From positions 1 to 20,389 of the IMG/VR virus record IMGVR_UViG_3300027759_000530: DNA of 20,389 nt, one strand, 5' to 3'. The stretch comes from a virus. The position numbers and the translations under genes were made by a program. This document shows positions 20,303-20,389 of this stretch, piece after piece. Positions within the stretch are counted from its first letter, which is position 1. Every line of letters begins with the position of its first letter. The notes beneath the pieces are model-generated. The model saw only the letters and a program-made list of their open reading frames with translations, did not search any database and was not told where the DNA came from.

Positions 20303-20389
20303 TTAGCCCACCATCGAGTTAGGATTTTGATAGCCGGCAATGAGTCCGCGGATTTTCCCAATCATGGCGTTTCCCATACGGTAAGGGCT
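20303..20389 (-). CDS. Head-tail connector, copy 2, C-terminal fragment cut by the window end
   Basis: The last 28 codons and TAA are present: S-P-Y-R-M-G-N-A-M-I-G-K-I-R-G-L-I-A-G-Y followed by Q-N-P-N-S-M-V-G. The first copy has S, V, A-L and S at the variable places. Upstream of the last ten residues the DNA differs clearly between copies, so divergence resumes here beyond the near-identical tail terminator. Confidence 0.85.
   Translation of the reverse strand, partial: SPYRMGNAMIGKIRGLIAGYQNPNSMVG

Larger units (their letters stand above)
15178..20389. repeat. Right copy of the duplicated module
   Basis: This is the partner of 1-5204. It encodes the fibre-base protein, distal tail protein, tape measure, gp10-like protein, tail assembly chaperone, major tail protein, a 36-residue micro-gene, tail terminator and the connector C-terminus. 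Reading frames stay open in both copies despite many substitutions, so both are functional-looking lineages rather than error-laden duplicates. The tape measure is 12 bases longer here and the major tail protein two codons shorter. Confidence 0.95.

Noticed and set aside
1-20389. Prophage signs: integrase, excisionase, repressor, att sites
   Set aside because: No reading frame resembles these, and no tRNA or att-like direct repeat was seen; the long repeat is gene-bearing homology, not an attachment site.
1-20389. CRISPR arrays, tRNA genes, insertion sequences
   Set aside because: No regularly spaced short repeats, cloverleaf-like segments or transposase frames were seen on either strand.

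Overview
The window looks like DNA of a very small tailed phage (siphovirus layout) of an actinobacterium. It has an HK97-type head module, a tail module, a lysis cassette and an ERF-type recombination operon. I see no integrase, repressor, DNA polymerase, helicase or host gene. Several proteins resemble actinophage families: the ERF protein with a C-terminal Cys/His tail, the small lysozyme with an E-S-x-W-N-P motif, and the protease-capsid fusion. Base composition is moderate (by eye a little under 50% GC), so a low-GC actinobacterial host such as a freshwater Nanopelagicales cell fits better than Streptomyces or Mycobacterium. The host is an inference.

The main architectural fact is a repeat unit of about 15.18 kb. 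Bases 1-5204 (fibre-base protein through the end of the head-tail connector) recur as 15178-20389 in the same order and strand. Read as a circle or concatemer, the window is one complete genome of about 15.2 kb plus about 5.2 kb of a second, related copy. The copies are not identical. Many differences are silent, the major tail protein is strongly diverged, and a block of about 1.43 kb inside the tape measure gene shows no difference. This suggests two related genomes joined by recombination, co-packaging, cloning of a mixed concatemer, or chimeric assembly.

Layout by transcription order on the minus strand: an early operon (12383 down to 10969) encodes a 53-residue membrane protein, an ERF-like annealing protein, a small Cys/His protein and a PD-(D/E)XK-like nuclease, mostly joined by ATGA overlaps. 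A 122-base gap (10847-10968) holds three DnaA-box-like sequences and a candidate late promoter with an inverted repeat. The late genes follow: lysozyme-like hydrolase, HNH endonuclease, large terminase, portal, fused protease-capsid, an intrinsic terminator, head-tail connector, tail terminator, a 35-residue micro-gene, major tail protein, tail assembly chaperone with a -1 frameshift extension, gp10-like protein, tape measure, distal tail protein and fibre-base protein. The second copy continues past that point into a glycine-rich fibre, a small tail-associated protein, an M15 peptidase endolysin and two holin-like membrane proteins. The only plus-strand gene (12650-13024, unknown function) lies between the lysis cassette and the early operon, behind a structured leader.

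Working together, the early operon and host DnaA would replicate the DNA and form concatemers, HNH plus terminase would cut and package it, the head and tail modules build the virion, and holins with the M15 peptidase release it.
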